This document shows positions 55,904 to 64,000 of a DNA stretch of 64,000 bases, in pieces. A program made the translations under genes and the position numbers. The first letter of the stretch is position 1. Every line of letters starts with the position of its first letter. Source of the DNA: Paragorgia papillata. Taxonomy: Eukaryota > Cnidaria > Anthozoa > Scleralcyonacea > Coralliidae. A model generated the notes under the pieces. That model did no database searches and was not told where the DNA came from. It saw only the letters and a list, made by a program, of their open reading frames with translations. The DNA is taken from positions 1,136,480 through 1,200,479 of the forward strand of contig JAWNZC010000346.1 in the NCBI GenBank assembly GCA_035771165.1, written 5' to 3'.

Positions 55904-57454
55904 GTAAACAAGCTTAGCTTTCTTACTAATTTCGGCTAAAATTTCGTAATATTTGTCTTTTTCTGTCAACCAAAGGTTATTTGCATTAAATGTGTACTGT
56001 TCTCCACTTTGTGTTTTAACAATAACCTAAAAATTTTAATTATTTATACATTTTAAAACTTGATATAAAACGCTTGGTCAAAAGATCAAAACGCGCTTGA
56101 AACGTCAGTATTTCGTTCCAAAAAAACTCAGCCATTTACTAACTTTTCACGATTCAAATTGTTTTGAAGCCTCCTATATACAAGAGCTGTGAGAAGCTCC
56201 GTTATTTGAGGAAGTCGTTTTGACGTACCCTTAAAATTAAGATTTTGTCCACCTTATTTGGATAACTTTTGAAATGACGATGTCGTTTCCTTCGAAAGAC
56301 TTTGAGTTATTTCAGTTTGGTTTATGACGGGAAAACTAACCAGTGTATCTAATTTGATTTCACTGGAAAGGTTATATAATCTTTTCTGTTATCAAAATAT
56401 GATGAATACTTCGGCAATTATGTGTTCTTAGTTTCCCTTACTACAAGTATATTGTCCTCTTTCAAACTTAGATTCAGGTTTAGTAATACAACTGAATATA
56501 TAATTAGGTATGCACTTTGTGGATGACGTCTATAAAACAAACTGAAATATCTCACACAGGCTAAATAGATGTTATTATTAAAGGGATTTCAAATAAGAAA
56601 CTTAACATCTTTGAACACTTTTAAGACAAGTGGGTATGACGGGAAAAATGTGTATCTAATTTAGATTTTTTCAGTGACTAAAATATAATTTCCAAAAAGA
56701 ACGTTCTTAGTTTCACACATTGAATTAAGTTACCTCATATAGATTAAGATGCCCTATGAAAGGTTTACAACTTTTTCGTTTCCAACCACCTTATCACATA
56801 ATTATTTGAGCTGAAAAACTTAACGCTGACGCGTTGGGCTGTATATGAAACGTGTATTCAAGCTATTGAAAATTCTTATTTGGTATAGATACTTCAATGA
56901 CTTTGCTAAAAGGGATTATTAAAGGGGATTGGCAACAAAAATAGAAAAACAACTGCCATTTTTGTATCTTTATGCCATAGGTTACAAAATGGCAGTTGTT
57001 TTTATATTTTTTAATTATTTCCCTTTTAGCTAAACTCTTGAAGTTTCTATACCAAATAGCATTTTTCAATAGCTTCAGTTTCATATACAGCCCAACGTTC
57101 GGCGTTAAGTATTTCAGCTCAAAACCCAGGAAAACTACAACAAGTTTCTTAGTGTTATTTCCCAACGAAATATGGTCGAACATTTACTACATTTAAAAAA
57201 GTTTAAAATAACGAGGAAACTTATGCTATACATCAAATTGAAGCCAATGCTATTTTTAAAAACATACGTGCACAATGTATTTCAACTATTCGTTGTTTTG
57301 GAGTAATTTGTTATCGTCCCAAACAAAATATATGGCAGGATGAAAATTAAGTAACTTGAAGCACGGGAGCTACCTGCAGAGAGACTGGCACTGGCTTCAA
57401 AATCCCCCCTGAGTTATCGTTCCAGTCTTTTTAGAGTTCAATATATTGTCCTCG

Positions 57455-57491
<37 letters not shown>

Positions 57492-60400
57492 ATTACACAT
57501 CTTCCTACGCCACTGATGTTTACCTTATCTAATAACCAGTCAGGACCAATACCAAAGTTGCTTCTCTTGATTCTAATTTTGTTTATTTTTGTCAAATCTT
57601 TTGAATCTTTCAGATTTTTGAAAGTGTCGGTTCTAAAACAGATTATAATATAACAAGTCAATATTCAATTTCCGTACACTGATGGGTTTTTTGAGTTCTG
57701 ATTGGGTAATTTGTACCACGTGACACCTTGGTATGTCAAGGCAACGCTCAACCATGCTTTAATAGCCGTACCTTAATTTCATTGAAGCACAGTTCTCAAA
57801 TTATTGAAATTCTGAAGCTACATCGCGAGAACACATAAGATTAAACAGCTTGGAACATTATTTCATTTTCATTAAACTAGTAGTTTAGGTATTTTTATAC
57901 GAATAAGAACTTGACCCTCGTCCTTAGCGAGGAAACTAAACAAGGATGTTTTGTAAATGTTGCGGTATTGCTGACTAATTTTGCAGGCGTAAACTTTACA
58001 TAATTTCGCGTTCCTTGTTAGTAAACTTGTTTCTGTAAATTCCGCGATAACACCTTCACTTCATTAATAATTCATGAATAAAAAACAAAAGCAATCGATG
58101 CTTAATAAGTGTCTCTCTCTCTATATATATGATAAAGATACGCTTGCTGTTTTCGATAAATTTCTTGCTGGATTTTACAGCTTACACAAGGTCAATCTTC
58201 AAAATGTTTAAGTCAATGAACTTACAAAATGGCGCGTTTTTGAAGCCGTTCAATAAACTAGGCTATCGCCTTCTATCTTTATACCTTAATTAATAAAACA
58301 CTCTTGCCAACCTCGTACCCAGGGCCATTTGTAGGGAACTCGGCCAAGATGGCGGATAAAACAAAATGGCGGGAACAAATGGCCCTGGTGGTGGCTAGCT
58401 CAAAATGCGCAGTTCTTTACACAGTAATTATACCCAATTACACCTAATTATTGCATGGTTTAAAATATAATTTCCCGTGCCGTGTGCAGGAACAACCGAC
58501 AAGGTCAAAATACAATTTTTAAAAACAAATACAAAATCAAACCGTCTGATTTACGCCATAAGCTCTTGACCAATCAGAGGCTGAGATAGCCTGGTCTCCA
58601 CCAGGGCCATTTGTTTCCGCCATCTTGGCCCAGTTCCCTACAAATGGCCCTGGGTACGAGGTTGCACTCTTGCTTGTTTATTAAACAGTACTTATTACTA
58701 TTACTATTAAGTGCCCATATTGTGATTGAGAATTTTACATATTTAGGATATTTGAAACCTTCTGACAAGATTTGTAATATATCTTCCTTTTCTAAAATTT
58801 CATCTTCATGGACCGCCAACGACACGGTTCAGACCACGGATCACAGCTAAGATGTTAGGTGTTGATTTTATGGAGGGAGGAAAACCGGAGAACCCGGCGA
58901 AAAACCCTCGAAGCACAGGAGAGATCAACTACAACTCTACTCACATGAGTCCAAGCCCGACAAGGGGGTCATTCCCAAGCGGTCACCCATCCAAGTACTA
59001 ACCCCGTCTAACCGGGCTTAACGTTTTCGTGAGAGGCAGCGCGCTAACAGCACACGCCACCCGTGCTCCCCTCAAAAATGTGACTAGTATAGTTACTGAT
59101 TTTCAGTTGAGGATGGCATTCTTTCGTGATAAAAATGGTACCGATAATAGTTACCGATAAAAGTTACAAAGTAACTAGTTACAGTTACAAAGTTACTTCA
59201 AAAATGTTGTAACTAGTTACAAAGTTACATTGCTTTGTCCGCGTGTTACTAGAATCAACAAAGAAATTACTGGTTTTTAGATGCCAGTACCATAATTATG
59301 TTTTTACAACTAAATGCCTAAATATAGTTGTCACTAAGCAGAAATAGTCAAATGTGTACATAATGTACCTTTATTATTATATAAAAACCATTTTTGTCAA
59401 GACGGAATGACATCCTCAACTGAAAATCAGTAACTATACTAGTCACATTTTTTAACCAAATACTGTAACTAGTTACAGTTCTTTAAAAAAGTAACTAGTT
59501 ATAGTTACTTCTTCAAAAAGTAACTAGTTATAGTTATAGTTACTTCTTCAGAAAAAGTAACTAGTTTCAGTTACAGTTACTTAAAAATGTAACTAGTTAC
59601 TGTAACTAGTTACTTGTAACGAAGTTACTCACAGCACTGGCAACAATGTTTAACAACTTACTGTCCAGATTCAAAGTAATTTTTAAACAGGGACCCTGAA
59701 AGTTTTAATGGTTCCGTGTGTTCTTCCTGATTGGTCGTCCTCGAAACTCCGTAAAGTATAACCTTAGGTGTAGCGTCGGTACCAGGCCCATCCAATTTAC
59801 CCTTCCTTGACTGTGTACCAGTCTTCACAGTAACAGTGTACTTATAGGACGCGGCGCCTACAAAATAAAGACAGGCATTGGACGATTATATACGCTGAAG
59901 ATATTGAGTGTTGTGAACCCATTGCCTGGCGGGATCCCGGCTAGACGAGACAATTTTCGCTATATAAATGCTCTGTCCCGCCTAACCGGAACGATATGAC
60001 GGATATACCGTTTCCAGTATTTATTTTGATTCTTAAGCTGTTTATTCGATACAAATAAGCGCTAACGGCTAGTAGGAGGACAGCAGCCCTTTATAATACG
60101 TCAAATTCTATTTATTTTTCTGTTATTCTGCGCCAGTTTTTACAACTAGCTAGAACTTTCTAGCTGTGTTGTGAAACGTCCCGGTCGCAATTGTCCCGCC
60201 TGAAAACATTCTTATATAAACCCGGGATGAAAAACGTCCCGTCCCGGCTCCCATGCATGTAAACAGCCCCTTTAATAAGACTTGATCGGCGATGATCGCC
60301 GATTTGCAACAATTACACCTATATGGAAACCACGCTTTGCAGTCGTTAAACTAATTTTTGTTCCCATTGTAATTTCACAGGTAGAACACTAGAAGACTCG

Positions 60401-61414
60401 GTTGACTATCACAAAAAAAGAAAAGAAAGCCGAAACAGTTTAATAGCAACGTATTTTGACACTGGAAACTTTTTATGTATGAAACCTCAGTCTTAGGGTA
60501 AAAACTGTCGTTTATCCCCTTAACTCATTCCTGTCCGAGGGCTTCCCCAGAGGTGAATAAAATCGTCTGGCGTCAGCCAGAATAAAAATACTAAAGACCG
60601 ATTCGGACAGGAAAGTTAAGCCGGCTTCCATTAGCCTGCGTGCAGCCTCTACCCGATTTCGAAACCCGAAATATACTATCGGGTAGAAGCTGCACGCAGG
60701 CTAGCTTTCCATTTGTTCGCGATGGTGTCTTATTAATGTAATTGCCCGCTGTAATTGGCTAATCGCTGTTGCAGATCCCCTGCCATCGTTACTAGCATTT
60801 AGTTTGTATTAACTAATTAACTCTTATACATTGCTTATCCTAAACATATCCTTACATTTATTATCCTTACATAAACATTTTTCATCTGGCAAAGCTAATA
60901 AAATAAATAAAATTAACGGTCGCGGAATCGAAGCGTAGTGATGTGTCTTTTTTGTCATAATAAAAGCAATACGATGCAATATGCTTCACTTTCGCTACAG
61001 TTGAAGGCCTGTTTACACAGGCGAATTTTGATGCGATGAATACCGCCAACTTCTGGTTTAGACGCATGTTAAGCAACTACGAACGAGCAGAAACGAGAGG
61101 ACCTGATGAAACCACGGAATAATCCTCGGACTGTATATCTACTTAACATGCGTCTAAATTAGAAATTAGCTATATTTACTGTATCATAAATCGCATGTGT
61201 AAATTGGGGCTTTGAGACACCACGACGAGCAAATGAAAATCAGGCTTTATCAAGTTTTATCAGTTATAAGCTATCAATATTTCTAATCAAGCAAATGGTC
61301 TAAAATAAGAAAGCGTAATTTATGCATGACATTATATAGCTTACCTGAGTATCTCACAAACAAAACTAGCGCAGTTAAAACTGTCCAAAACACCAGTTTC
61401 TTGTTGTAATTCAT
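41059..61414 (-). CDS. Secreted triple-PLAT protein with minicollagen-type Cys-rich tail, 15 exons, 905 aa
   Basis: Order: signal peptide (61345-61414); PLAT 1 (59662-59857, 57524-57632, 55927-56026); Pro/Thr/Ile linker (55148-55564); PLAT 2 (54593-54788, 53195-53303, 51149-51239); short Thr/Pro linker (49888-49974); PLAT 3 (49083-49266, 47056-47158, 46418-46475); beta-trefoil-like module (45252-45671); Pro/Ala linker (43044-43301); Cys-rich tail and stop (41059-41378). The coding length is 2,718 bases. Every module boundary is an intron of phase 1, while introns inside PLAT modules are phase 2 and 0 in the same places each time, so modules were duplicated or shuffled as whole exon groups. 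PLAT domains bind lipids or proteins; the tail pattern is a known cnidarian nematocyst module. Likely a cnidarian extracellular or nematocyst-wall protein (inference). Exon 46418-46475 is the least certain. Confidence 0.85.
41522..41772. repeat. Two fold-back elements
   Basis: The first, about 41525-41591, has arms CCTCCGTTGATGTCAAACC and complement. The second, about 41655-41762, has arms containing ACGTCCCGCTCGAT and complement. Both are in the last intron of the PLAT gene. Confidence 0.75.
41815..42395. repeat. Larger fold-back element
   Basis: Ends around TGGACCCTTTCATCAATAGC and the inverted GGTGAAAAGGTCCAT, with inner matching arms carrying CATTGTGGTCTAT. No gene inside. Confidence 0.6.
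42470..42640. repeat. Fold-back of the TTATTAACCGAG family
   Basis: Arms contain GGTCTTTACGGTAAAATATT and complement, with ends ACTACTTAATAACCGAG. A second copy of the family is at 61680-61840. Confidence 0.8.
43044..43301 (-). CDS. Pro/Ala linker exon
   Basis: 86 codons, phase 1 to 1, with a run of PPAPPAP repeats followed by acidic and Pro residues. Polyproline blocks beside a Cys-rich domain are also typical of minicollagens. Confidence 0.75.
43330..43755. repeat. Fold-back element between Cys-rich exons
   Basis: Inverted arms contain GAGACTCTGGGATAATCCG and complement, with ends near CAATCTCGTTCCCAGAGCC. Non-coding. Confidence 0.7.
43990..45232. repeat. 1.24-kb element with ACCCGCGTATAAGAA inverted ends
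   Basis: Left end AAAACCCGCGTATAAGAA and its complement on the right. The interior has several further inverted blocks and fragments resembling the SINE tail at about 44090-44140. No transposase frame seen, so it is probably non-autonomous or composite. Confidence 0.5.
45252..45671 (-). CDS. Beta-trefoil/ricin-B-like module exon
   Basis: A single 420-base exon, phase 1 to 1. Repeated pattern: [14 protein letters not shown] ... [10 protein letters not shown] ... [13 protein letters not shown] ... [10 protein letters not shown]. The spacing of hydrophobic, SG-x-C and GT-x-L blocks looks like a ricin-B-type trefoil, but the QxW motif is not seen, so the family call is tentative. Confidence 0.5.
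45885..45962. repeat. Fold-back around GTTGAATTCAAC
   Basis: Arms TGGCCAAACGCTTT and complement, with a palindromic centre. In an intron of the PLAT gene. Confidence 0.7.
46056..46365. repeat. 44-bp minisatellite
   Basis: About seven near-identical units with CACAGAGAGAGCCTGTACAC and AGGCTCACTCCTTCTCCC. Lies between exons 45252-45671 and 46418-46475 of the PLAT gene. Confidence 0.93.
46418..49266 (-). CDS. PLAT module 3 (divergent, three exons)
   Basis: Exons 49083-49266, 47056-47158 and 46418-46475. Hallmarks: [31 protein letters not shown] and SPNWNIDKV, then a short third exon with SYGLWLVG. It is closer to the general PLAT consensus in its first exon than modules 1 and 2. The third exon is short, so the module may be truncated. 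Confidence 0.7.
46620..46985. repeat. Fold-back with CGCCGCCATTAAAGTGGCC arms
   Basis: Long inverted arms around GGAGCGCCGCCATTAAAG and complement, in an intron of the PLAT gene. Confidence 0.8.
47520..49076. other. Long PLAT-gene intron, no exon seen
   Basis: Part of the intron between exons 49083-49266 and 47056-47158. Short open frames here have no recognisable domain. A poly-C run at about 48206-48239 is notable. Confidence 0.55.
49276..49886. repeat. GTAGAG/GTTAGA hexanucleotide minisatellite
   Basis: About 100 hexamer units switching between GTTAGA, GTAGAG and GTAGAC blocks. It fills nearly the whole intron between exons 49083-49266 and 49888-49974. Confidence 0.96.
49888..49974 (-). 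CDS. Short Thr/Pro linker exon
   Basis: 29 codons rich in Thr, Pro, Ser and Gly, phase 1 to phase 1, between PLAT modules 2 and 3. Confidence 0.7.
50831..51109. repeat. (GACG GACA)n compound microsatellite
   Basis: Tetranucleotide repeat alternating GACG and GACA blocks, just downstream of the third exon of PLAT module 2. Open in all frames but not coding. Confidence 0.97.
51149..54788 (-). CDS. PLAT module 2 (three exons)
   Basis: Exons 54593-54788, 53195-53303 and 51149-51239. Hallmarks: [33 protein letters not shown] and [19 protein letters not shown]. The first two exons are the same lengths as in module 1 (196 and 109). Confidence 0.87.
52190..52560. repeat. GGCCATTTGTAGGGAACT fold-back family, copy 1
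   Basis: The left block carries GGCCATTTGTAGGGAACTGG and AAGATGGCGGGA; a weaker inverted block lies near 52515-52560. Same family as 58310-58665. Confidence 0.55.
53740..53990 (-). repeat. Diverged 5S-derived SINE-like copy
   Basis: It shares with 58862-59072 the block AAGTACTAACCCCGTCTAAC (plus strand) and the GAGGGAGGAAAGACCGGAGA tail region, but is interrupted and diverged. Confidence 0.5.
54923..55014. repeat. (GAAC)n microsatellite
   Basis: Perfect tetranucleotide repeat in the intron between the Pro-rich linker exon and PLAT module 2. Confidence 0.97.
55148..55564 (-). CDS. Pro/Thr/Ile repeat linker exon
   Basis: A 417-base exon, open throughout, encoding PTPIP-type repeats that shift to PTPAP repeats near its end. 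Phase 1 on both sides. The repeat is a hexanucleotide-based minisatellite (GGTTGG/GATAGG on the plus strand) kept in frame, so its length is likely variable. Confidence 0.8.
55722..55902. repeat. (CAGA)/(CAGG)n microsatellite
   Basis: Compound tetranucleotide repeat adjacent to exon 55927-56026. The same position relative to the third PLAT exon as the 50831-51109 repeat in module 2. Confidence 0.96.
55927..59857 (-). CDS. PLAT module 1 (three exons)
   Basis: Exons 59662-59857, 57524-57632 and 55927-56026. Hallmarks: [10 protein letters not shown], then [15 protein letters not shown], then [10 protein letters not shown] and [20 protein letters not shown]. These match the PLAT/LH2 beta-sandwich pattern ending in F-x-x-x-x-W-L. 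Confidence 0.85.
56235..56635. repeat. AAAGTG fold-back MITE, diverged copy 3
   Basis: It retains TTATTTGGATAACTTTTGAAATGAC and the central GGAAAGGTTATATAATCTTTT signature of the copy at 8380, with decayed ends. Confidence 0.5.
56845..57160. repeat. Fold-back with AACAACTGCCATTTT arms
   Basis: Inverted arms from GGGCTGTATATGAAAC inward to AACTGCCATTTTTGTA. In the intron between PLAT module 1 exons 2 and 3. Confidence 0.75.
57456..57488. repeat. Poly-C run
   Basis: Over 30 consecutive C residues, a likely sequencing-difficult spot, close to exon 57524-57632. Confidence 0.95.
58310..58665. repeat. GGCCATTTGTAGGGAACT fold-back family, copy 2
   Basis: Inverted arms contain CAGGGCCATTTGTAGGGAAC, a GCCAAGATGGCGG block and complements. 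Confidence 0.8.
58862..59072 (-). repeat. 5S-rRNA-derived SINE
   Basis: On the minus strand the segment reads TTAAGCCCGGTTAGACGGGG then TTAGTACTTGGATGGGTGAC, which follows the 3' half of 5S rRNA including the C-box region of its internal promoter. Continues into a unique tail ending in TTTCCTCCCTCC. Too diverged in the 5' half to be a functional 5S gene; a 5S-headed SINE is the better call. Confidence 0.7.
59085..59640. repeat. Fold-back with GTAACTAGTTAC units
   Basis: Arms contain GTGACTAGTATAGTTACTG and AGTTGAGGATG with complements near 59405-59455. The palindromic AGTAACTAGTTA unit is repeated inside and to the right. Confidence 0.8.
61345..61414 (-). CDS. Exon 1: signal peptide of the PLAT gene
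   Basis: It encodes MNYNKK followed by a hydrophobic core ([14 protein letters not shown]), a classical secretion signal. The donor GTAAGC follows and the exon ends in phase 1. The start is the first ATG of this frame. Confidence 0.85.
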
Positions 61415-62419
61415 TATATTTCCTAGTTTTTAAAAGATCTCTCAAGCCATTAGTCGAATTTTATAAAATTTGATGTGCGGTAAGTTAAGTGGAAGTGGAA
61501 GTAAATAAATTTGTTTACCAGTAGCAAAGCAGGTGGCAAGCGGGTTGGTGTTCATTAATGCCAAAGCCGGCTGCTATAACTGAAGCAGTGAGCTCTCTCT
61601 TTCTCTCTTTCTGTCTTTCTCTGTCTTATATCTATATATCTATATATCTACATATATATATATATTAAGAGATTAAGAGATTATTAACCGAGAACGAGGT
61701 CTGCACGGGAAAATATCAGACCGACGTCTTGACAGTACGGACCGAGCCGCAGACGAGGTTCGTACAAAAAAGACCGAGGTCTGATATTTTCCCGTACAGA
61801 CCGAGTAAACGAGGTTAATAAAGCGTTTATTATATGGCTATTTCAAGTTTTTCGATAATTATTGTATCAAACTTAGTGTGAAAACCTTAGAAATTCACGC
61901 GAGCAAAATCAACATCCGGGACAGCGGTCCGGATACGGAAAAAGACGGACCGTGGTCCGGATACGCATTTTTACAGACCGTGCGTTGACCAATCAGAACT
62001 CAGGATATTACAAAGCCATCATCATCGCCATAGTCATCACATTTACCTCCTTGTCGTCCTCGTCATTGCCATCATTAATTTATGCTTTCAACTTATCATT
62101 ATAGAGTAAAGTTAGTTTAGCTTAACTCAGTTTCACTTTATTTTTAATAATTATAACGTACAATAAAATATACAAATTTTAAATTTAAGTTACTGAGAGT
62201 AATTTAAGTGTTTTATTTTATTTTATTTCAATTTAAAGCTAATTCGAACTTCGAACTATAGATTCGACTTCATTTGAAATTATTATTCTTTAGTTAAATC
62301 GTTTGTACTTTACTAGTTTTAATAATTACATAAACCAGAGATTCTACAACCTCACTGTAATACCGTGACGATCACCATATATTTAGAAGTATCTCCATGA
62401 TTAGTTGTCGACGTTACCT
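61415..62419. other. Upstream region of the PLAT gene
   Basis: It holds the PLAT-gene promoter region, a CTCTCTTTCT and TATATC run at about 61592-61665, and a TTATTAACCGAG-type fold-back at 61680-61840. No exon seen. Confidence 0.55.
61680..61840. repeat. Fold-back of the TTATTAACCGAG family, copy 2
   Basis: Same layout as 42470-42640: ATTATTAACCGAG end and inner GGGAAAATATCAGACCG arm, with complements, and the same TTTATTATATGGC flank. Confidence 0.8.
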
Positions 62420-62502
62420 TCAACAGCAATTAAAAGGACAATGTGGTCGGCATCCTTTTTTACAACCACTTGGACACGGAGTCTGAGGCATTTGTCCTTG
62501 GG
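62420..62502 (-). CDS. Last exon of a second minicollagen-type Cys-rich gene (partial)
   Basis: An 83-base exon entered in phase 1 after CTATATAG on the minus strand. It encodes QGQMPQTP followed by C-PSG-C-KKG-C-RPH-C-PFN-CC and an immediate TGA stop. The pattern is a perfect C-x3-C-x3-C-x3-C-x3-CC domain at the extreme C-terminus, where minicollagens carry theirs. Upstream exons should lie to the right; none was identified with confidence before the window ends. Its entry phase matches that of the Cys-rich exon at 41059-41378. Confidence 0.72.
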
Positions 62503-62561
62503 CTATATAGATAATAATATTTGAATTAGTATCGAAATTGGAAATGTCATACGTTTATGTT

Positions 62562-62850
62562 AAAGTGCCTATGAAACGAAAATTAAGTTTGTCTTATTTG
62601 AAAGAACACTTAAAACTATAGAGTAACATATTTTGCAGTTTTTCATTTCCTTGCTTCGTTCTTGAGATATTTTATGCAAATTAAACAATTTGACGTCACA
62701 CGTGCATAATGAGTTATCGAGAAAGTTATATATCTTTGCTATTATCAAATATAATAATCACTTGAAGATCTACATGTTTAGTGTTGAGGGCGAAACACAT
62801 CCACATTGCTTCATCTAAATTAATTTGGTTTGATAATATCGAAAACTGAG
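62562..62850. repeat. AAAGTG fold-back MITE, copy 4
   Basis: It begins AAAGTGCCTATGAAACG and follows the left arm of the 8380 copy closely, including CTTGCTTCGTT and TTATATATCTTTGCTATTA. Confidence 0.75.
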
Positions 62851-62854
62851 ATAT

Positions 62855-63450
62855 CAAGTGGCGGATCCAGGGGGGTTATGGGGGTTGCAACCCCCCTTGG
62901 CCTATTATATATGGTATATTATATTATATATATAATATATAAATTGTGTTTAGTGTATAATATAGCGTATAAAAATCACTATTTCTGATCCTAATACTGT
63001 CCCCAAGATGCAGGAAATAGCATTTCAGGGTATCAGAAATCAAAAATTTTCCGGGGAGGGGCATACCCCTGGATCCCCCTAGAGGTGTCAACCCCCTCTT
63101 TAAAAAAATCCTGGATCCGCCCCTGATATCTTAGACATAGTTTAACGCTACTCTGGCTTAAAAGTTTTTTGAACGTAGCTTAAAAAGTTAGTGTTCATGA
63201 CCCAACGTTTCGACACTCCGATCTAGTGTCTTCATCAGGGGTGATCGTTGTGAAGACAGGTCCCATATTTATACTGATTTTTACATTGATACTTTTACGC
63301 ATTGATATATACTGGTCAGGTTTTCACAACGATCACTCTTGATGAAGACACTAGATCGAAGTGTCAAAACGTTGCGTCATGAACAGTAACTTTTTAAGCT
63401 ATACGTTGAAATAAAATTTAAGCCAGAGTAGCGTTAAACTAGAATAGTTT
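62855..63450. repeat. Two nested or adjacent fold-backs
   Basis: One, about 62855-63130, has arms GGCGGATCCAGGGG and complement. The other, about 63140-63445, has arms AGTTTAACGCTACTCTGGCTT with complement and inner TCTAGTGTCTTCATCA. No gene. Confidence 0.7.
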
Positions 63451-64000
63451 GTTTTTGGAGAAAATTTGGGCTTCTCGTGTACCAGAGGCTCTGAGTTTGT
63501 GTTTAGGAGGGGGAGAGCCTCTGGTCTCGCGAGCTTCAAATCTCACTTTGACGAGTTACTTCCTGTTGAGAATAATTATCGGACTTCCTCTGTTCACAAA
63601 AACTAGACTTTCGCTGTGGTATTTCAGTGAGCTAAAACGGCAATCCGAGACTCAGAGGTGTATGGTTTAAGTTTTTAATATTTTTAATTACTCTGGGGCA
63701 CGCGTGACTTGCTTTGATTAACCAATAGTAACGCTTTCAGAAATTTAGGCCAATCAAAAACCGAGTTTAGATATTGAACTCGCCAAAGTGAGATTTTCTC
63801 TTGGAATTTTAAGTGAGTGCTCCTCGACGTTATAGGAGTACAATTATCCGACTCAAGTCTTTTATCCGGATCATACTATAAACCACTGATCTTCTTCTCA
63901 ATAAATTTATAATGAATTGATCGAACTTACTGTGGGCGCTGGTAAACCCACAGTTAGACAAAAATCCTTTATTTTTAGTCAGAATAAGACCAGCGGTCGC
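63451..64000. other. Right edge, no gene identified
   Basis: Repeat-like DNA with TCAAATCTCACTTTG near 63537. A possible splice donor context near 63925 on the minus strand might belong to the second Cys-rich gene, but no domain is readable. Confidence 0.4.

Noticed and set aside
58862..59072. Functional 5S rRNA gene
   Set aside because: Only the 3' half follows 5S rRNA; the rest is unrelated, and a second decayed copy shows it is a dispersed repeat.
63449..63670. 73-residue plus-strand frame
   Set aside because: Lies in repeat-like DNA with inverted segments, no recognisable domain and no splice logic.
63901..64000. Exon of the second Cys-rich gene at the window edge
   Set aside because: A donor-like GTAAGT is present on the minus strand, but neither frame gives a recognisable domain and the acceptor is outside the window.

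Overview
The window is AT-rich, intron-rich animal DNA dense in microsatellites, minisatellites and fold-back repeats. It is most likely cnidarian. A spliced secreted protein ends in an exon with the cysteine pattern C-x3-C-x3-C-x3-C-x3-CC, known from minicollagen/nematocyst cysteine-rich domains, and a second exon with the same pattern lies about 21 kb upstream in the gene's reading direction. No species call is attempted.

Layout, left to right. (1) 1286-8027, minus strand: the first ten coding exons of a CLEC16A orthologue; the rest lies beyond the left edge. (2) 8979-29461: an essentially intact Polinton/Maverick, a virus-like DNA transposon. It is 20,483 bp long, has 194-bp terminal inverted repeats with one mismatch seen by eye, and is flanked by a perfect 6-bp duplication, CACGTC. 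(3) 29904-37288, minus: a complete 15-exon WDR13 orthologue. (4) 38446-39721, minus: a complete 4-exon MED11 orthologue. (5) 41059-61414, minus: a 15-exon secreted mosaic protein with a signal peptide, three PLAT modules, Pro-rich linkers, a beta-trefoil-like module and a minicollagen-type Cys-rich tail. (6) 62420-62502, minus: the last exon of another Cys-rich-domain gene that continues right. Intergenic and intronic DNA is filled with simple repeats, fold-back elements and at least one 5S-rRNA-derived SINE.

The Polinton encodes a protein-primed family B DNA polymerase, a DDE integrase, a double-jelly-roll major capsid protein, a packaging ATPase and a probable penton. It also has several small membrane proteins, a two-finger C2H2 protein, a probable zinc-ribbon transcription factor, two tandem NUMOD1-like proteins and a candidate myristoylated protein. 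Two proteins with the same N-terminal peptide, one lectin-like and one a long collagen with a globular C-terminal head, look like alternative virion fibres. I found no adenain-type protease. Most structural genes start in an ATAAATG or ATAAATAATG context, whereas the polymerase and putative DNA-binding genes start in an AATAAAAG(n)ATG context. This suggests two expression classes, perhaps late and early. Perfect hairpins lie just after several genes. Five tandem-repeat arrays sit between genes, and one of them has broken a small coiled-coil gene.

All splice junctions were placed by eye from GT/AG signals, reading frame and remembered family resemblance. The assembled coding lengths of WDR13, MED11 and the PLAT gene are multiples of three, and the CLEC16A portion ends in phase 0.
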